DNA of 5,732 nucleotides from contig SKVI01000393.1 in assembly GCA_007129525.1 (NCBI GenBank), positions 1-5,732 on the forward strand, given 5' to 3'. The stretch is from Gemmatimonadota bacterium. GTDB lineage: Bacteria > Gemmatimonadota > Gemmatimonadetes > Longimicrobiales > Gaopeijiaceae. The position numbers and the translations under genes are program-made. Below, piece after piece: positions 5,580 through 5,732 of this stretch (within the stretch, counting starts at the first letter, position 1; the number at the start of each line of letters is the position of its first letter). The notes under the pieces are model-generated. The model worked only from the letters and a program-made list of their open reading frames with translations. It was not told the DNA's origin and searched no databases.

Positions 5580-5732
5580 TTACCAGCTGGCTTTCCGGAC
5601 TCCGGGGATCTCGCCCCGCAGAGCCTTCTGCCGGAAGCAGATCCGGCAGAGTCCGAATTTGCGCATGTAGGCGCGAGCGCGGCCGCACCGGTTGCAGCGG
5701 TTGTAGTCGCGCACGCCGTACTTCGACTTGCG
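5580..5732 (-). CDS. rpsN: 30S ribosomal protein S14, zinc-binding type, 5'-truncated by window edge
   Basis: This is the C-terminal 50 residues of small-subunit protein S14, which binds 16S rRNA in the head of the 30S subunit. The gene runs in from the right edge and ends at TAA (5580-5582). Two CxxC pairs, CNRC and CRIC (visible residues 13-16 and 29-32), form the four-cysteine zinc site of the short 'type Z' S14. The ending GVRKASW is the family's typical C-terminus. Type Z S14 is about 61 residues long, so about 11 N-terminal residues and the start codon lie beyond the window. It is followed by rpsH after 16 nt, as in the standard spc operon. The identification is firm; only the missing start is uncertain. 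This coding region is too short and too incomplete at its start to be picked up by a start-to-stop ORF scan. Confidence 0.96.
   Translation of the reverse strand, partial: RKSKYGVRDYNRCNRCGRARAYMRKFGLCRICFRQKALRGEIPGVRKASW

Noticed and set aside
1..5732. CRISPR arrays, insertion sequences, tRNA or other RNA genes, defence genes, or a novel system
   Set aside because: Essentially the whole window is occupied by conserved spc-operon genes. I saw no direct repeats, terminal inverted repeats, tRNA cloverleaf or intrinsic terminator, and no gap longer than 61 nt in which something could hide.

Overview
The window is a continuous stretch of the bacterial spc ribosomal-protein operon, and every gene lies on the minus strand. 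In transcription order (from the right edge leftwards) it reads rpsN (S14, 5' end cut off), rpsH (S8), rplF (L6), rplR (L18), rpsE (S5), rpmD (L30), rplO (L15), secY, adk, map and rpmJ (L36). The last 22 bases at the left edge are the gap after rpmJ, where rpsM (S13) would normally follow.

The DNA is GC-rich (about 65% by eye). Genes are tightly packed, with gaps of 2 to 61 nt and three start/stop overlaps (rplR/rpsE, rpsE/rpmD, secY/adk). The sequence supports a high-GC bacterium with Shine-Dalgarno-led translation. The secY-adk-map-rpmJ order excludes E. coli-type gammaproteobacteria, where secY is followed directly by rpmJ. S14 and L36 are both the zinc-binding (four-ligand) forms. A Gemmatimonadota-like or related lineage is my guess from general protein character, but I cannot prove a phylum from this window.

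Right part (about 3463-5732): six ribosomal proteins, three of the small subunit (S14, S8, S5) and three of the large subunit (L6, L18, L30). Middle (1648-3458): L15 and the SecY translocon channel. Left part (23-1648): adenylate kinase, methionine aminopeptidase and L36. Together they make ribosome parts, the membrane exit channel for nascent proteins, the enzyme that trims their initiator methionine, and a nucleotide-balancing kinase.

Two things stand out. infA (IF-1), often found between map and rpmJ in this gene order, is absent. In its place is a 61-nt gap with a good sigma70-type promoter (TTGAGT-17-TATACT) whose -35 box overlaps the map stop codon, probably giving rpmJ and the following alpha-operon genes their own promoter. 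The adenylate kinase LID also carries neither the four-Cys zinc site nor the usual His/Ser/Asp/Thr replacement. Otherwise this is an ordinary core-genome region; I see no mobile element, CRISPR array, RNA gene, defence system or new multi-gene system.
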